This document shows positions 1 through 8,869 of a stretch of DNA of 64,000 nucleotides, one piece after another; the first letter of the stretch is position 1; every line of letters starts with the position of its first letter. The translations under genes were made by a program, and so were the position numbers. Origin of the DNA: R-RK-3 sp963842775 (GTDB lineage: Bacteria > Pseudomonadota > Alphaproteobacteria > Rhizobiales > Rhodomicrobiaceae); assembly GCA_963842775.1 (NCBI GenBank), contig CAWJHQ010000011.1:310001-374000 (forward strand), read 5' to 3'. The notes beneath the pieces are model-generated. The model did no database searches. It worked only from the letters and a program-made list of their open reading frames with translations, and had not been told where the DNA came from.

Positions 1-603
1 ACGATGTCCGCCCCCAGCTCCAGCGGGCGCTGGATCCACGGCGACGCGAAGGTGTTGTCGACGACGACGATGAGGCCGTGCTTGTGCGCCTCCTCGGCGA
101 TAGCGGCGATGTCGGCGAGTTTCAGCAGCGGGTTGGTCGGCGTCTCGACCCAGACCAGCCTCGTCGCGGGACGGATCGCCTCCGCCAGCCGCGAGGCATC
201 CGTCAGGTCGATATAGCTTGCCTCCAGCCCCGCCGAACGCCGCCGCACGCGCTCCAGCAGGCGATAGGTGCCGCCGTAAAGATCGTCGATGGCGATGACG
301 TGCGAGCCGGAGTCCAGCAGTTCCAGTACGGTGGCGCTGGCCGCGAGGCCGGATGCGAAGGCGAAGCCGGCCTCGCCGCCCTCCAACGCCGCCACGGCAG
401 CGCTCGAAAGCGAAGCGGGTGGGGTTTTGACTGCGGCCGTATTCGAAGCCCTTATGCATGCCCGGCGCGTCTTGCGCGTAGGTTGCGTTGGCGTAGATCG
501 GCGTGATCAACGCATTCGTCCCAGGATCGAGATGCTGGCCGGCATGAATGGCGCGCGTATCGAAACCCTTGATGAGATCGTTTTTTATCGCGTCGTTCGT
601 CAT
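1..603 (-). pseudogene. Cystathionine gamma-lyase/synthase-type PLP enzyme, partial and frameshifted
   Basis: N-terminal part of a Cys/Met-metabolism PLP enzyme that splits or forms cystathionine; the rest lies beyond the left edge. The reverse strand reads MTNDAIKNDLIKGF at the start, then FEYGRSQNPTRFAFERC, the usual Y-S-R-x-x-N-P-T-R segment. Near 396 the frame breaks: the next frame continues with ALEGGEAGFAFASGLAA and later VVVDNTFASPWIQRP, all classical for the family. Dropping one C at about 396 rejoins the two. Its ATG overlaps the TGA of the upstream cystathionine beta-synthase gene (ATGA, 600-603), so the two are translationally coupled and together form the reverse transsulfuration route from homocysteine to cysteine. 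Lyase and synthase cannot be told apart from this fragment; the beta-synthase neighbour favours lyase. Whether the frameshift is biological or a sequencing error is open. Confidence 0.85.
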
Positions 604-1991
604 GGTTGTCCCGTTCTCTTGCGCAAGAAGTTCAGAAAATCGATAGGGGTGATGAGCCCCAGAAATTGGCCTTGATCGACGACACAGGCGGCCCGGCATC
701 GCTCGAAGATCGGGATCAATTCTGTGACTGGGCTTTTCACGTCGATGGTTTCGACCTCATGGCGCATGAGGCTGCCGACGGCGGCATTAAAGGCGGCCGG
801 ATTGCCTGTGACGGTCGTCAGAATGTCGGTTTCGTCCATGATGCCGATAAGGCGCCCGCCATCCATCACCGGAACCTGCGAGATCTCGAACAGCCGCATT
901 TTTCCATAGACCTGCTGCAGTGTTTCCGACGGCGCCGCCCACACGACATCGCCGCGCAAAAACGGGCGGGCGATCAGATCGCGCAGATCATGCGTGACCG
1001 GGCGATCCGTCAGGCCGTGATCGTCGAGCCAATAGGGGTTGAAGATTTTCGAGAGATATTTGTTGCCGCTGTCGCAGACGAAGGTCACGACGCGCTTGGG
1101 CACGGTCTGCTCGCGGCAATATTTCAGCGCGGCCGCGAGCAGCGTACCGGAGGAGGAGCCGCACAACACGCCTTCGCTCTGAAGCAGCTGCCGCGCCGCG
1201 CCGATACTCTCGGCGTCGGTGATCGTAAAGGCGCGGCGGACGAGGCTGAGATCGCAATTGGCGGGAACGAAATCCTCGCCGATGCCCTCCACCAGCCAGC
1301 TTCCCGGCTTGATCGTCACGCCTTCATTGACCAGCGGCGCAAGGATCGAGCCTTCGGGATCGGCCAGCACCATCTCGACATGCGGCGCGGCGCGGGCCAT
1401 GAAATGCCCGATGCCCGACAGCGTGCCGCCGCTGCCGACGCCGCAAACCACCGCATCCAGACGGCCCTGCATCTGCCGCCAGATTTCCGGCCCGGTGCCG
1501 GCCTCATGCGCGGCGGGATTGGCGGGGTTCTCGAATTGATTGACGTAAAACGCTCCTGGCGTCGCCTCGGCGATCGCCCGCGCCTTGTCCTGATAATAGT
1601 CGGGATGGCCCTTTTCGACATCGGAGCGCGTCATGATGATCTCCGCGCCCAGCGCCTTCAGGTGAAAAATCTTTTCGTGGCTCATCTTGTCGGGGATGAC
1701 GAGCTTCAGGCCATAGCCCTTCTGCACCGCGACCAGCGCCAAAGCGAGGCCGGTATTTCCCGCCGTCGCCTCGACCAGGGTGTCGCCGGGCTTGAGACGC
1801 CCATTGCGCTCGGCTGCCTCGACCATCGCCAGGGCGATACGGTCCTTGATCGAGCCGCCGGGATTCTGATTTTCAAGCTTCAGAAACAGCTCGCACGGCC
1901 CGGTGTCAAATTTCGACAGCCTTACGATGGGCGTATTGCCGATCAGGCCCAGGACGGAAGACGCAGCTGCGTAAGACGGAGAGTAAGCCAT
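600..1991 (-). CDS. cbs: Cystathionine beta-synthase
   Basis: 463-residue cytoplasmic PLP enzyme condensing serine and homocysteine to cystathionine. Residues about 10-310 are the fold-type II catalytic domain: GLIGNTPIVRL, the PLP lysine in NQNPGGSIKDR (Lys49), an ATAGNTGLALA substrate loop and the phosphate-binding GSGGTLSGIG. Residues about 335-460 form a pair of CBS regulatory modules (QVPVMDGGRLIGIMDETDI and a second copy ending LGLITPIDFLNFL), giving the domain order of eukaryotic-type cystathionine beta-synthases and of bacterial homologues. The ATG at 1991 is chosen because AGGA sits about nine bases upstream and MAYSPS begins the conserved part; a longer reading to 2045 lacks a good ribosome site. 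The stop overlaps the start of the downstream gamma-lyase-type gene by four bases. A cysteine synthase with CBS modules is a less likely alternative. Confidence 0.9.
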   Translation of the reverse strand: MAYSPSYAAASSVLGLIGNTPIVRLSKFDTGPCELFLKLENQNPGGSIKDRIALAMVEAAERNGRLKPGDTLVEATAGNTGLALALVAVQKGYGLKLVIPDKMSHEKIFHLKALGAEIIMTRSDVEKGHPDYYQDKARAIAEATPGAFYVNQFENPANPAAHEAGTGPEIWRQMQGRLDAVVCGVGSGGTLSGIGHFMARAAPHVEMVLADPEGSILAPLVNEGVTIKPGSWLVEGIGEDFVPANCDLSLVRRAFTITDAESIGAARQLLQSEGVLCGSSSGTLLAAALKYCREQTVPKRVVTFVCDSGNKYLSKIFNPYWLDDHGLTDRPVTHDLRDLIARPFLRGDVVWAAPSETLQQVYGKMRLFEISQVPVMDGGRLIGIMDETDILTTVTGNPAAFNAAVGSLMRHEVETIDVKSPVTELIPIFERCRAACVVDQGQFLGLITPIDFLNFLRKRTGQP

Positions 1992-2569
1992 CGCTTTTCC
2001 TAAAAGCATTCCGCTTGGATCTAGGCAGGCAGGCGACATAAACAATCAAAACTTGGCCCTCGCTGACCTCGGTCGGGCCTCCAGCCAAGTGCTGTATCTT
2101 GAACCGGCGGCACAGAAGACGAAATAGACCCGCGCCGCGCAAGCGAACGCTTCGTTGTAAAAGCCGAGCCATAGCGAATCGGAGCGCGCGGCATTGAGAA
2201 AATCGGGATCCTTCCAAAGGTGGAAGGTGAATTGAACGGTGCCCCGAACGATGTCTGCCGGCGTTTCGGAACCGCTTTCCTTTTACCGGCCGGCAGGTAC
2301 GTGGTGCCCACAGCGGTTAACAGAGCATCCCGAACGGTTCAGGGGAAATCATTCGTTCGGAAAACCATTGTTGTTTTTTCGCTATGGAGGGCGCGTTCCG
2401 CTTAGCCGCTCTATCCTTGCAAGAGGCGGGACGCCTCCCTGCGGCAAAGTCTGGATTGACCTGCGAGGATCGGTTTCACTCGTAATAAGCTTATACGATC
2501 TTCTTCGTTTGAGCCGGGGAAGCCTCAACGTACGCTCCAAAATTGCTCATAACCGAAATGGAGCTAGCG
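1992..2569. other. Intergenic region between cbs and the sulfate-binding protein gene
   Basis: 578-base divergent intergenic region that should hold promoters for both flanking genes. No motif could be assigned with confidence. It contains a short GC hairpin (GAGGCG-GGA-CGCCTC, 2423-2437) and, next to cbs, a start-less reading frame listed separately. Confidence 0.5.
2046..2282 (-). pseudogene. Start-less protein-like reading frame, possible gene remnant
   Basis: A 79-codon minus-strand frame, bounded upstream by a stop at 2283-2285 and ended by TGA at 2046-2048, reads like real protein (TFHLWKDPDFLNAA followed by SDSLWLGFYNEAF) with consistent GC-rich third positions. It has no ATG, GTG or TTG near its 5' end, although AAAAGGAAAG there resembles a ribosome site. 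It may be the 3' remnant of a lost gene or a further indel victim. I do not recognise the family. Confidence 0.25.
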
Positions 2570-3592
2570 ATGTTTCCCAGATTTTCCAGGCGCGGAGTTG
2601 TCGGCGCGATCATTGCAGGGAGCCTCATGAGCCTTCCCGCGATCGCGCAGACGGAGAAGGCGCTCCTCAATGTTTCCTACGATCCGACGCGCGAGCTTTA
2701 CGCCGACTTCAACACGGAATTCAGCAAATATTGGAAGGAAAAGACCGGCGAAACCGTCAAGATCAGCCAGTCACATGGCGGGGCCGGCAAGCAGGCGCGC
2801 GCCGTGATCGACGGGCTGGAAGCCGATGTCGTCACCTTGGCGCTGGCTTACGACATTGATGAAATCGCCGAGAAGACGGGCAAGCTCCCCAAGGACTGGC
2901 AGACCCGCCTGCCGAACAACAGCTCGCCCTACACCTCCACGATCGTTTTCCTGGTCCACAAGGGCAATCCCAAAAATATCAAGGATTGGAACGATCTGGC
3001 CAAGCCGGGCATCGGTGTGATCACGCCAAATCCGAAAACCTCCGGTGGGGCGCGCTGGAACTATCTCGCAGCCTGGGGCTACGCACTGAAGAACAATGGC
3101 GGCGACGAGGCGAAAGCCAAGGAATTCGTGGCGGCCATCTTCAAAAATGTCCCGGTGCTCGACAGCGGCGCGCGGGGCTCGACCAACACCTTCGTCCAGC
3201 GCGGCCTTGGCGATGTGCTCCTGGCCTGGGAGAACGAGGCATTCCTGTCGATCAACGAACTGGGGCCCGACAAGTTCGAGATCGTCCTACCCTCGGTTTC
3301 GATTCTCGCCGAACCGCCCGTGACCGTCGTCGACGAGGTGGCGAAGAAGCATGGCACGCTTGAGCTCTCCAAGGCCTATCTCGAATATCTCTATTCTCCC
3401 GCTGGACAGAAGATCGCCGCGAAGCATTATTACCGGCCGGTCAAGCCCGAGCTTGCCGATCCAAAGGACGCGGCGCGCTTCCCCAAGCTGCCGACCTTCA
3501 CCATCGACGAGGTGTTCGGCGGCTGGCAGAAAGCGCAGAAAACGCATTTTGCCGATGGCGGCACCTTCGATCAGATCTATACGACCAAGTGA
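2570..3592 (+). CDS. Sulfate/thiosulfate ABC transporter periplasmic binding protein
   Basis: 340-residue secreted protein that captures sulfate or thiosulfate for a CysTWA-type importer. It has an N-terminal signal (FSRRGVVGAIIAGSLMSLPA, cleavage near AIAQ) and the family hallmarks LLNVSYDPTRELY, SHGGAGKQARAVIDGL and ITPNPKTSGGARWNYLAAW, the last lining the oxyanion site. Length matches Sbp/CysP. The ATG at 2570 is preferred because GGAG lies at 2560-2563 with a six-base spacer; ORFs starting at 2543 or 2558 lack this. No permease or ATPase follows, which is unusual since cysTWA normally lies directly downstream. The divergent transsulfuration genes suggest a shared sulfur-metabolism role. 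Specificity between sulfate and thiosulfate cannot be read from sequence. Confidence 0.9.
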   Translation: MFPRFSRRGVVGAIIAGSLMSLPAIAQTEKALLNVSYDPTRELYADFNTEFSKYWKEKTGETVKISQSHGGAGKQARAVIDGLEADVVTLALAYDIDEIAEKTGKLPKDWQTRLPNNSSPYTSTIVFLVHKGNPKNIKDWNDLAKPGIGVITPNPKTSGGARWNYLAAWGYALKNNGGDEAKAKEFVAAIFKNVPVLDSGARGSTNTFVQRGLGDVLLAWENEAFLSINELGPDKFEIVLPSVSILAEPPVTVVDEVAKKHGTLELSKAYLEYLYSPAGQKIAAKHYYRPVKPELADPKDAARFPKLPTFTIDEVFGGWQKAQKTHFADGGTFDQIYTTK

Positions 3593-3773
3593 CCGCTCGC
3601 GTGACACCGTGATTGTCAAAGGCAGTGCCGGCTTGGACCTGAGCCTCATTGGCTCGCCAGCCGGTCTTTCCACCGGAGCGGCGGTTCCTGTACCAAGGCG
3701 GCACACTGCGACGTGCTCGCCGCAAATGCCCCTGTTTTGAGGTTAGTCTCTGTTCGGATTGATCGAGACGGCC

Positions 3774-3821
3774 ATGAAACGGGGTCGGTTTTCAGATGAG
3801 CAGATCATCGGCGTTTTGCGG
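3774..3821 (+). mobile_element. IS3-family transposase (OrfA) 5' remnant
   Basis: Starting at ATG 3774 the sequence reads MKRGRFSDEQIIGVLR, the invariant opening of the helix-turn-helix OrfA of IS3-family elements in proteobacteria. Homology stops abruptly after 16 codons and the next bases belong to an antisense DNA ligase fragment. No terminal repeat, OrfB or right end is seen, so this is a truncated scar. Confidence 0.7.
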
Positions 3822-3828
3822 GGAGCAT

Positions 3829-3936
3829 GTTCGCATCGCGGCCAAGTCGACGTGATCGGAGCCGGTAGCCGTCGAACTTGATTTCATGCAGCCAATTGGC
3901 GTCAGCGGGAGGACTGCTCCGGGGCGTGGCCAGCAT
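3829..3936 (-). pseudogene. ATP-dependent DNA ligase (LigD-type) fragment
   Basis: The reverse strand encodes about 36 residues with the core NWLHEIKFDGYRL, the nucleotidyl-transferase motif whose lysine is adenylated in LigD and related ATP-dependent DNA ligases, preceded by PMLAT-like sequence that opens this domain. Nothing else of the ligase is present on either side. It directly abuts the IS3 scar, suggesting insertion and deletion destroyed a ligase gene here. Confidence 0.65.
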
Positions 3937-4083
3937 AGGGTGCACACAACCAACGTGCGGCTAGATGACGACACTCTCAACGCATTACGGTCTATTGCGG
4001 TTGAGGAGAACCGAACGGTGTCCAATCTGATCGGCACGATCGTGCGGAACTGGCTCAAAGCCAGGCAAGCGGCTCGGCAATGA
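3886..4083 (+). CDS. Small ribbon-helix-helix (CopG/Arc-like) protein
   Basis: 65-residue ORF whose last 45 residues have the ribbon-helix-helix pattern: a short strand (TTNVRLDDDTLNALRSIA), a turn, and a second helix (RTVSNLIGTIVRNWLKAR). Such proteins dimerise and bind DNA, often as antitoxins or plasmid and operon regulators. The first 18 codons lie opposite the DNA ligase fragment and look non-native, so the original start may be the GTG at 3940 or may have been lost. Neither start has a clear ribosome site. No toxin partner is visible next to it. It may be expressed or may be a leftover of the mobile-element scar. Confidence 0.45.
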   Translation: MQPIGVSGRTAPGRGQHRVHTTNVRLDDDTLNALRSIAVEENRTVSNLIGTIVRNWLKARQAARQ

Positions 4084-4267
4084 ACACCGGGAAGCGAACC
4101 GCTTCTCCAGAATTTTGGCGAACGGATTTCGCTTGATATCCCCACCTCGTCCCCACAACATGATGGGACGTTGCCGAGGCGTTCACGGGTCGCGATGCGA
4201 CAACGTCCGGGGCGGAACGGATCGAGTTCCAGCCGCCAAAACCCTTTGCTGACAAAGGATTTCCGCC

Positions 4268-6048
4268 ATGATTGATGCGGTGTTGAGGGACATTGGATAC
4301 GGCCCTGGCAAAAGGCGATATCGAGGCTGCGGTCTCGCTGTTTCAGGACGACTGCTATTGGCGCGACCTTGTCACCTTCACCTGGAACATCCGGACCATG
4401 GAGGGTAAGGACGCCATCCGCGACATGCTCAGGGCACAGCTTGGCGACGTGAAGCCGTCGAACTGGATGCCGGCCGAAGGCGAGGATGCGACCGAAGAGG
4501 ACGGCGTCGTCACCGGCTGGTTCAGCTTTGAGACGCGTGTGGCGCGCGGTTTCGGACACGTCCGGCTGAAGGATGGGCTGATCTGGACACTGCTTACCTC
4601 GATGACCGAGCTGAAAGGCCATGAGGAGCCCCTCGGCTTCGAGCGCCCGTTCGGCGCCAAGCACGGAGCAGGCAAGTTCCGCAAAACCTGGAAGGAGGAA
4701 CGGGAGGAAGAAGCCCGCACGCTCGGCCACACCGTTCAGCCCTATGCCTTGATCGTCGGCGGCGGACAGGGGGGTATCGGGCTCGGTGCGCGGCTGCGTC
4801 AGCTCGGTATTCCGGCCATCATCGTGGAGAAGAACGAACGCCCGGGTGACAGCTGGCGCAAACGATACAAGTCGCTCTGCTTGCATGATCCGGTCTGGTA
4901 CGACCATCTGCCCTATCTGCCCTTCCCGCCGAACTGGCCGGTCTTCTCGCCAAAGGACAAGATCGGCGACTGGCTGGAAATGTACACGAAGGTGATGGAG
5001 CTGAATTATTGGGGCTCGACCACCTGTAAGAAGGCCAGCTGGGACGACGCAAACAAGGAGTGGACCGTCATCCTCGACCGCAATGGCGAGGAGGTCGTGC
5101 TTCGGCCCAGGCAGCTCGTGCTCGCCACCGGCATGTCGGCCAAGCCGAACATGCCGACGTTCAACGGCATGGAGCGTTTCAAGGGTGACCAGCACCATTC
5201 ATCGCAGCATCCGGGGCCTGACGCCTATCGCGGCAAGCGGGCCGTCATCATCGGTTCGAACAACTCTGCCCACGACATTGCCGCCGCGCTTTGGGAGAAC
5301 GATGCCGATGTGACGATGGTCCAGCGCTCCACGACCCACATCGTAAAGTCGGAAACGCTGATGGATATTGGTCTTTCGGGACTCTATTCGGAGCAAGCAG
5401 TCCGAAACGGCATGACGACCCAGAAAGCAGACATGATCTTCGCCTCGATCCCCTACAGGATCATGCACGAATTCCAGATTCCGCTTTATGATCAGATGCG
5501 CGAGCGCGATGCCGATTTCTATGCCGGACTCGAAAAGGCTGGCTTCATGCTGGATTGGGGGCCAGACAATAGCGGGCTGTTCATGAAATATCTCCGGCGT
5601 GGATCCGGCTATTACATCGACGTTGGCGCGAGCCAGCTCATCATCGATGGCAAGATCAAGCTGAAGGCCGGCTCTGACGTGCGAGAGATCACCGAGGATT
5701 CGGTCATCCTCGATGACGGGACGGAACTGAAAGCCGATCTGATCGTCTATGCGACAGGATATGGCTCGATGAATGGCTGGGCGGCGGATCTGATCAGCCA
5801 GGAGGTGGCCGACACCGTGGGCAAGTGCTGGGGCCTCGGCTCCGATACCCCGAAGGACCCCGGTCCCTGGGAGGGCGAGCAGCGCAATATGTGGAAGCCG
5901 ACGCAGCAGGAGGCATTTTGGTTCCATGGCGGCAATCTGCACCAGTCGCGGCACTACTCGCTCTATCTTGCGCTGCAGCTCAAGGCGCGCTTGGAGGGCA
6001 TTCCGACCCCGGTCTATGGATTGCCAGCAGGTTCATCATCGGGCCTGA
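4268..6048 (+). CDS. NTF2-domain-fused flavin-containing monooxygenase, with two terminal frameshifts
   Basis: FAD/NAD(P)H-dependent oxidoreductase of about 592 residues once two indels are corrected. Residues 1-125 are an NTF2/SnoaL-like domain (DTALAKGDIEAAVSLF). The remainder is a class B-type monooxygenase: a FAD-binding GGGQGGIGLGARL, an internal FxGxxxHxx-like segment (KGDQHHSSQHPGP), the NADPH-binding IIGSNNSAHDIAAAL and a late ATGYGSMNGW. As written the frame opens only at TTG 4293; removing the extra G at about 4295 links it to ATG 4268, which has AAAGGA upstream. At about 6032 an extra C diverts the C-terminus; the corrected frame ends QQVHHRA at TGA 6046-6048, the usual end for this family, whereas the uncorrected frame runs to 6200 with unrelated residues. 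The substrate is unknown; ketone or indole-pyruvate-type oxidation is possible. Confidence 0.85.
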
Positions 6049-6213
6049 TGGTAGTTGGCGGCGGGTCGACTGGCCCGCAACTGCCAAGTAGCTGTGACAT
6101 CGGGCGAACGCAAATTGCGGATATGCGGAGCAGACGAGGCGAGCAAGTGCAGATAAGTGGGAACCTCATCTGGGCTCGTCGCCTGACAATCTGGGATTGA
6201 TGTTGGTCGGATC

Positions 6214-6666
6214 ATGCGGTCACGCTGTCGATTTATTATGCTGTTATTCTCGTCCCTCATGGTCTGGGCGGGCGCGGCGGGAGCAGATCCTAACGCCAGG
6301 ATTTCCCTGCACACGCTCGATGGTGACGTTCAGCAAGTCAACATAGATGAAATTTGGAGAGTTCGAGAGAGCACCGGCGGCGACGAGCCAGTCGGGGCGC
6401 GCGTCATAGATTATGCGTTCGAAAGATTATACGTCAAAGATCCAATGGACAGCGTCATAAATAGCATCCGCAGCCAGCGGAAGATCGAAAAGTTTACGCT
6501 ACCAAGCGGCGCGCCGATTTATATCGTTGCAGAAAAGGTCATCGGCATCGCCAGAGCTCTTCCGTATCAGCACCATCAGAATTCCAAATCGCTTATCATT
6601 GCTCGGGAAGGCCAGCAGCAGGTGCAGGAAACGCGGGATGCGGTTCGCGATGCATTGGGAAAATAG
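6214..6666 (+). CDS. Secreted hypothetical protein
   Basis: 150-residue protein of unknown function. Positions 1-27 form a signal peptide (FIMLLFSSLMVWAGAAGA, cleavage before DPNARI). The mature part is mixed alpha/beta with a polar, glutamine-rich C-terminus (REGQQQVQETRDAVRDAL). No family was recognised. Its codon use is less GC-biased than neighbouring enzymes (many AT-ending codons), hinting at a separate origin. ATG 6214 is the first start; ATG 6238 also gives a signal peptide. It lies convergent with the SDR gene, 28 bases apart. Confidence 0.6.
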   Translation: MRSRCRFIMLLFSSLMVWAGAAGADPNARISLHTLDGDVQQVNIDEIWRVRESTGGDEPVGARVIDYAFERLYVKDPMDSVINSIRSQRKIEKFTLPSGAPIYIVAEKVIGIARALPYQHHQNSKSLIIAREGQQQVQETRDAVRDALGK

Positions 6667-6694
6667 CCGACGCCAGACCCACGCGATGTGCCGG

Positions 6695-7432
6695 TCAGAC
6701 GTGTTGGCCGCCATTAATGTGGATTTCCGCACCGTTTATGTACGATGCCGCAGGCGAGCAGAGGAACAGGATCGTCTGTGCGACTTCATGGGGATCGCCG
6801 AGGCGGCGCATGGGGATTTGATTGTCCACAATATCCTCGGTGCCGGCTGACAGGATCGACGTGTCGATCTCCCCCGGCGCTATCGCATTGACGCGGACGC
6901 CGTGGCGACCGAAATCATAAGCCTGTTCACGGGTCAGTGCCGCGAGCGCGGCTTTCGAACAGGCATAGGCCGCTCCCGCGAAGGGATGCACGCGCGAGCC
7001 GACGATCGAGGTCACGTTGACGATCGTGCCACCGACGGCGCGCAATTCCGGAAACAGGTTTTTGCCGAGGCTCGCAATCGCGAACAGATTGACGTTGAAG
7101 ACATTCAGCCAGATTGCGTAGTCCGTCTGCAGCGCCCCCATTCGTCCTCCGTCCTCCATTTTTGGAGAAATACCGGCATTGTTGACGAGAGCATCGAGCC
7201 CCGCGCCGCCGAGCCGGTCCCGGACGTCACCAACCAGAGCGGTATAGGCTTGCGGATCGGACAAATCCGCCTGGATATGGTTCTCCGCGCCTCCCGGCCA
7301 TGGACATGCCGGATCGAAACGCATGCGCGAAACGGTGAGGACGCGCCAGCCCTGTTGGTCGAAGAGCTTGACCGTCGCATGGCCGATGCCTCGGCTGGCG
7401 CCCGTCAGCAGCATCGTTCGTTTAGACGGCAT
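6695..7432 (-). CDS. SDR-family oxidoreductase
   Basis: 245-residue NAD(P)-dependent short-chain dehydrogenase. It has the N-terminal cofactor loop TGASRGIGHATV, the NNAG motif (ALVNNAGISPKMEDGG), the catalytic Ser in NVTSIVGSR, the YACSK catalytic Tyr/Lys pair and the C-terminal FLCSPAASYINGAEIHINGG typical of classical SDRs. The ATG at 7432 has GAAGGA about ten bases upstream; the longer reading to 7552 adds unsupported residues. It is divergent from the polyamine-type ABC operon and may act in the same catabolic route. Substrate not predictable. Confidence 0.88.
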   Translation of the reverse strand: MPSKRTMLLTGASRGIGHATVKLFDQQGWRVLTVSRMRFDPACPWPGGAENHIQADLSDPQAYTALVGDVRDRLGGAGLDALVNNAGISPKMEDGGRMGALQTDYAIWLNVFNVNLFAIASLGKNLFPELRAVGGTIVNVTSIVGSRVHPFAGAAYACSKAALAALTREQAYDFGRHGVRVNAIAPGEIDTSILSAGTEDIVDNQIPMRRLGDPHEVAQTILFLCSPAASYINGAEIHINGGQHV

Positions 7433-7799
7433 CGAAATGGTGTCCTTCAGCGCAAGTGATGAGTTCGGACCGCCCCGAATTGGCTTCGCTATGGCGAGTA
7501 TCATGGTTGGGAAGATCAAAGATAGGGCTAGGTCGCAGCGGATAGGATCCAACCCGCAGATCGGGGCGTGGATAAACCATCGAATCTCCGTCAGGAACGA
7601 TCTGGTCTGGGGGCAATCGGGTCGTAAGCGCCCGAAATCCCGTAATTTTCGCGGATGCCACGCACGCCTTTATTTATCAAATTACGCGCAGTTCGGTCTA
7701 TTTGGTTATTTTTTCCGATCCCCGCTCTGGCGTATGATGCATCCGCCGCAGCTATGTTTTTTGCTGCGAATGATCGTTTCAGACAGGCGAGGGTAACTC
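7433..7799. other. Divergent intergenic region, SDR gene to polyamine-type ABC operon
   Basis: 367 bases without a credible gene, with an AT-rich stretch at about 7670-7760 just before the ABC operon that is the likely promoter area. No operator or riboswitch was recognised. Confidence 0.45.
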
Positions 7800-8849
7800 A
7801 TGAACAAACGAAAACTTACAGCTTTGATCTCATGCGCGGCCTTCGGCCTGGCCGGACTGACGCAGGCGGCCTTCGCGCGCGATCTGACCGTGGTATCGTG
7901 GGGCGGCAATTATCAGGATGCCCAGAAGAAGATCTATTTCGAGCCATTTTCCAAACAGAGCGGAAAGCCCGTCCTTGATGAAAACTGGGACGGCGGCATC
8001 GGCGTGCTGGCGGCCAAGGTGAAAGCCGGGACGCCCAATTGGGACGCGGTCCAGGTGGAGGCCGACGAGCTTGCCATCGGCTGCGCCGACGGCCTGTTCG
8101 AGAAGATCGACGCGGCCAAGGTCGGCGGCAAGGACAAGTTCCTCGACGGCGCCGTGACGGAATGCGGCGTCGGGGCCATCGTCTGGACGACGGGCATCAG
8201 CTATGACGGCGACCGGCTGAAGACCGCTCCCGCCTCCTGGGCCGATTTCTGGGACGTCGCCAAAATTCCGGGCAAGCGCGCCTTGCGCAAGGGGCCGAAA
8301 TACTCGCTCGAATTCGCCCTGCTCGCGGACGGCGTCGCCCCTGCGGATGTCTACAAAGTGCTGCGCACGCCCGAAGGCGTGGAGCGGGCTTTCAAGAAGC
8401 TGGATGCGCTGAAGCCAAACGTCGTCTGGTGGGAATCGGGCGCCCAGCCCCTGGCCATGCTGGCCAGCGGCGAAGTCGCGATGAGCAGCGCCTATAATGG
8501 CCGCATCGCCGGCATCAACAAGGCGGAGAAGAAAAACTTCAAATTCGTCTGGAATGGCGGGATTTATGCGCTGGACAGCTGGGTCGTGCTGAAGGGCAGC
8601 CCGAACAAGGACGCGGCCGTTGATTTCATCGCCTATGCGAGCGCGGCCGACAATCAGGTGAAGCTGCCGCAATATATCGCCTACGGCCTGCCGAACAAGG
8701 AAGCCGCCAGCAAGGTCCCGGCCGATCAGCAGAAAGACCTGCCGACCGCCCCGGAGAATCTGTCCCAGGAAATTGCCCTCGATACCGCCTTCTGGATCGA
8801 CAATATCGAGGCGCTGACGACGCGCTTCAACGCCTGGCTGGCGAAGTAG
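7800..8849 (+). CDS. Polyamine-type ABC transporter substrate-binding protein
   Basis: 349-residue periplasmic binding protein of the PotD/PotF-like family (extracellular binding family 1). Signal peptide at 1-26 (LTALISCAAFGLAGLTQAAF, cut near AFA-RD). The mature protein begins DLTVVSWGGNYQDAQKK, the standard opening of this family, and contains AVQVEADELAIGCADG and WWESGAQPLAMLASGEVAM. GAGGG precedes the ATG. It leads a four-gene operon with an ATPase and two permeases. The family takes up spermidine, putrescine and other small amine or carboxylate ligands, so the exact substrate is open. A strong hairpin follows the gene. Confidence 0.88.
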   Translation: MNKRKLTALISCAAFGLAGLTQAAFARDLTVVSWGGNYQDAQKKIYFEPFSKQSGKPVLDENWDGGIGVLAAKVKAGTPNWDAVQVEADELAIGCADGLFEKIDAAKVGGKDKFLDGAVTECGVGAIVWTTGISYDGDRLKTAPASWADFWDVAKIPGKRALRKGPKYSLEFALLADGVAPADVYKVLRTPEGVERAFKKLDALKPNVVWWESGAQPLAMLASGEVAMSSAYNGRIAGINKAEKKNFKFVWNGGIYALDSWVVLKGSPNKDAAVDFIAYASAADNQVKLPQYIAYGLPNKEAASKVPADQQKDLPTAPENLSQEIALDTAFWIDNIEALTTRFNAWLAK

Positions 8850-8869
8850 TTGGCCCAACGACGAACAGA

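Noticed and set aside
606..2003. 465-codon plus-strand frame opposite cbs
   Set aside because: Antisense shadow; the minus strand shows clear PLP enzyme and CBS motifs.
3593..3773. Possible left end of the IS3 element
   Set aside because: No terminal inverted repeat or target duplication could be matched, so only the transposase start is annotated.
3792..5198. 468-codon minus-strand frame opposite the monooxygenase
   Set aside because: No family resemblance; the plus strand carries FAD and NADPH motifs throughout.
5199..5954. 251-codon minus-strand frame opposite the monooxygenase
   Set aside because: Antisense shadow with a His/Arg-rich composition.
7830..8858. 342-codon minus-strand frame opposite the polyamine-type binding protein
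   Set aside because: Antisense shadow of an intact gene with a signal peptide.
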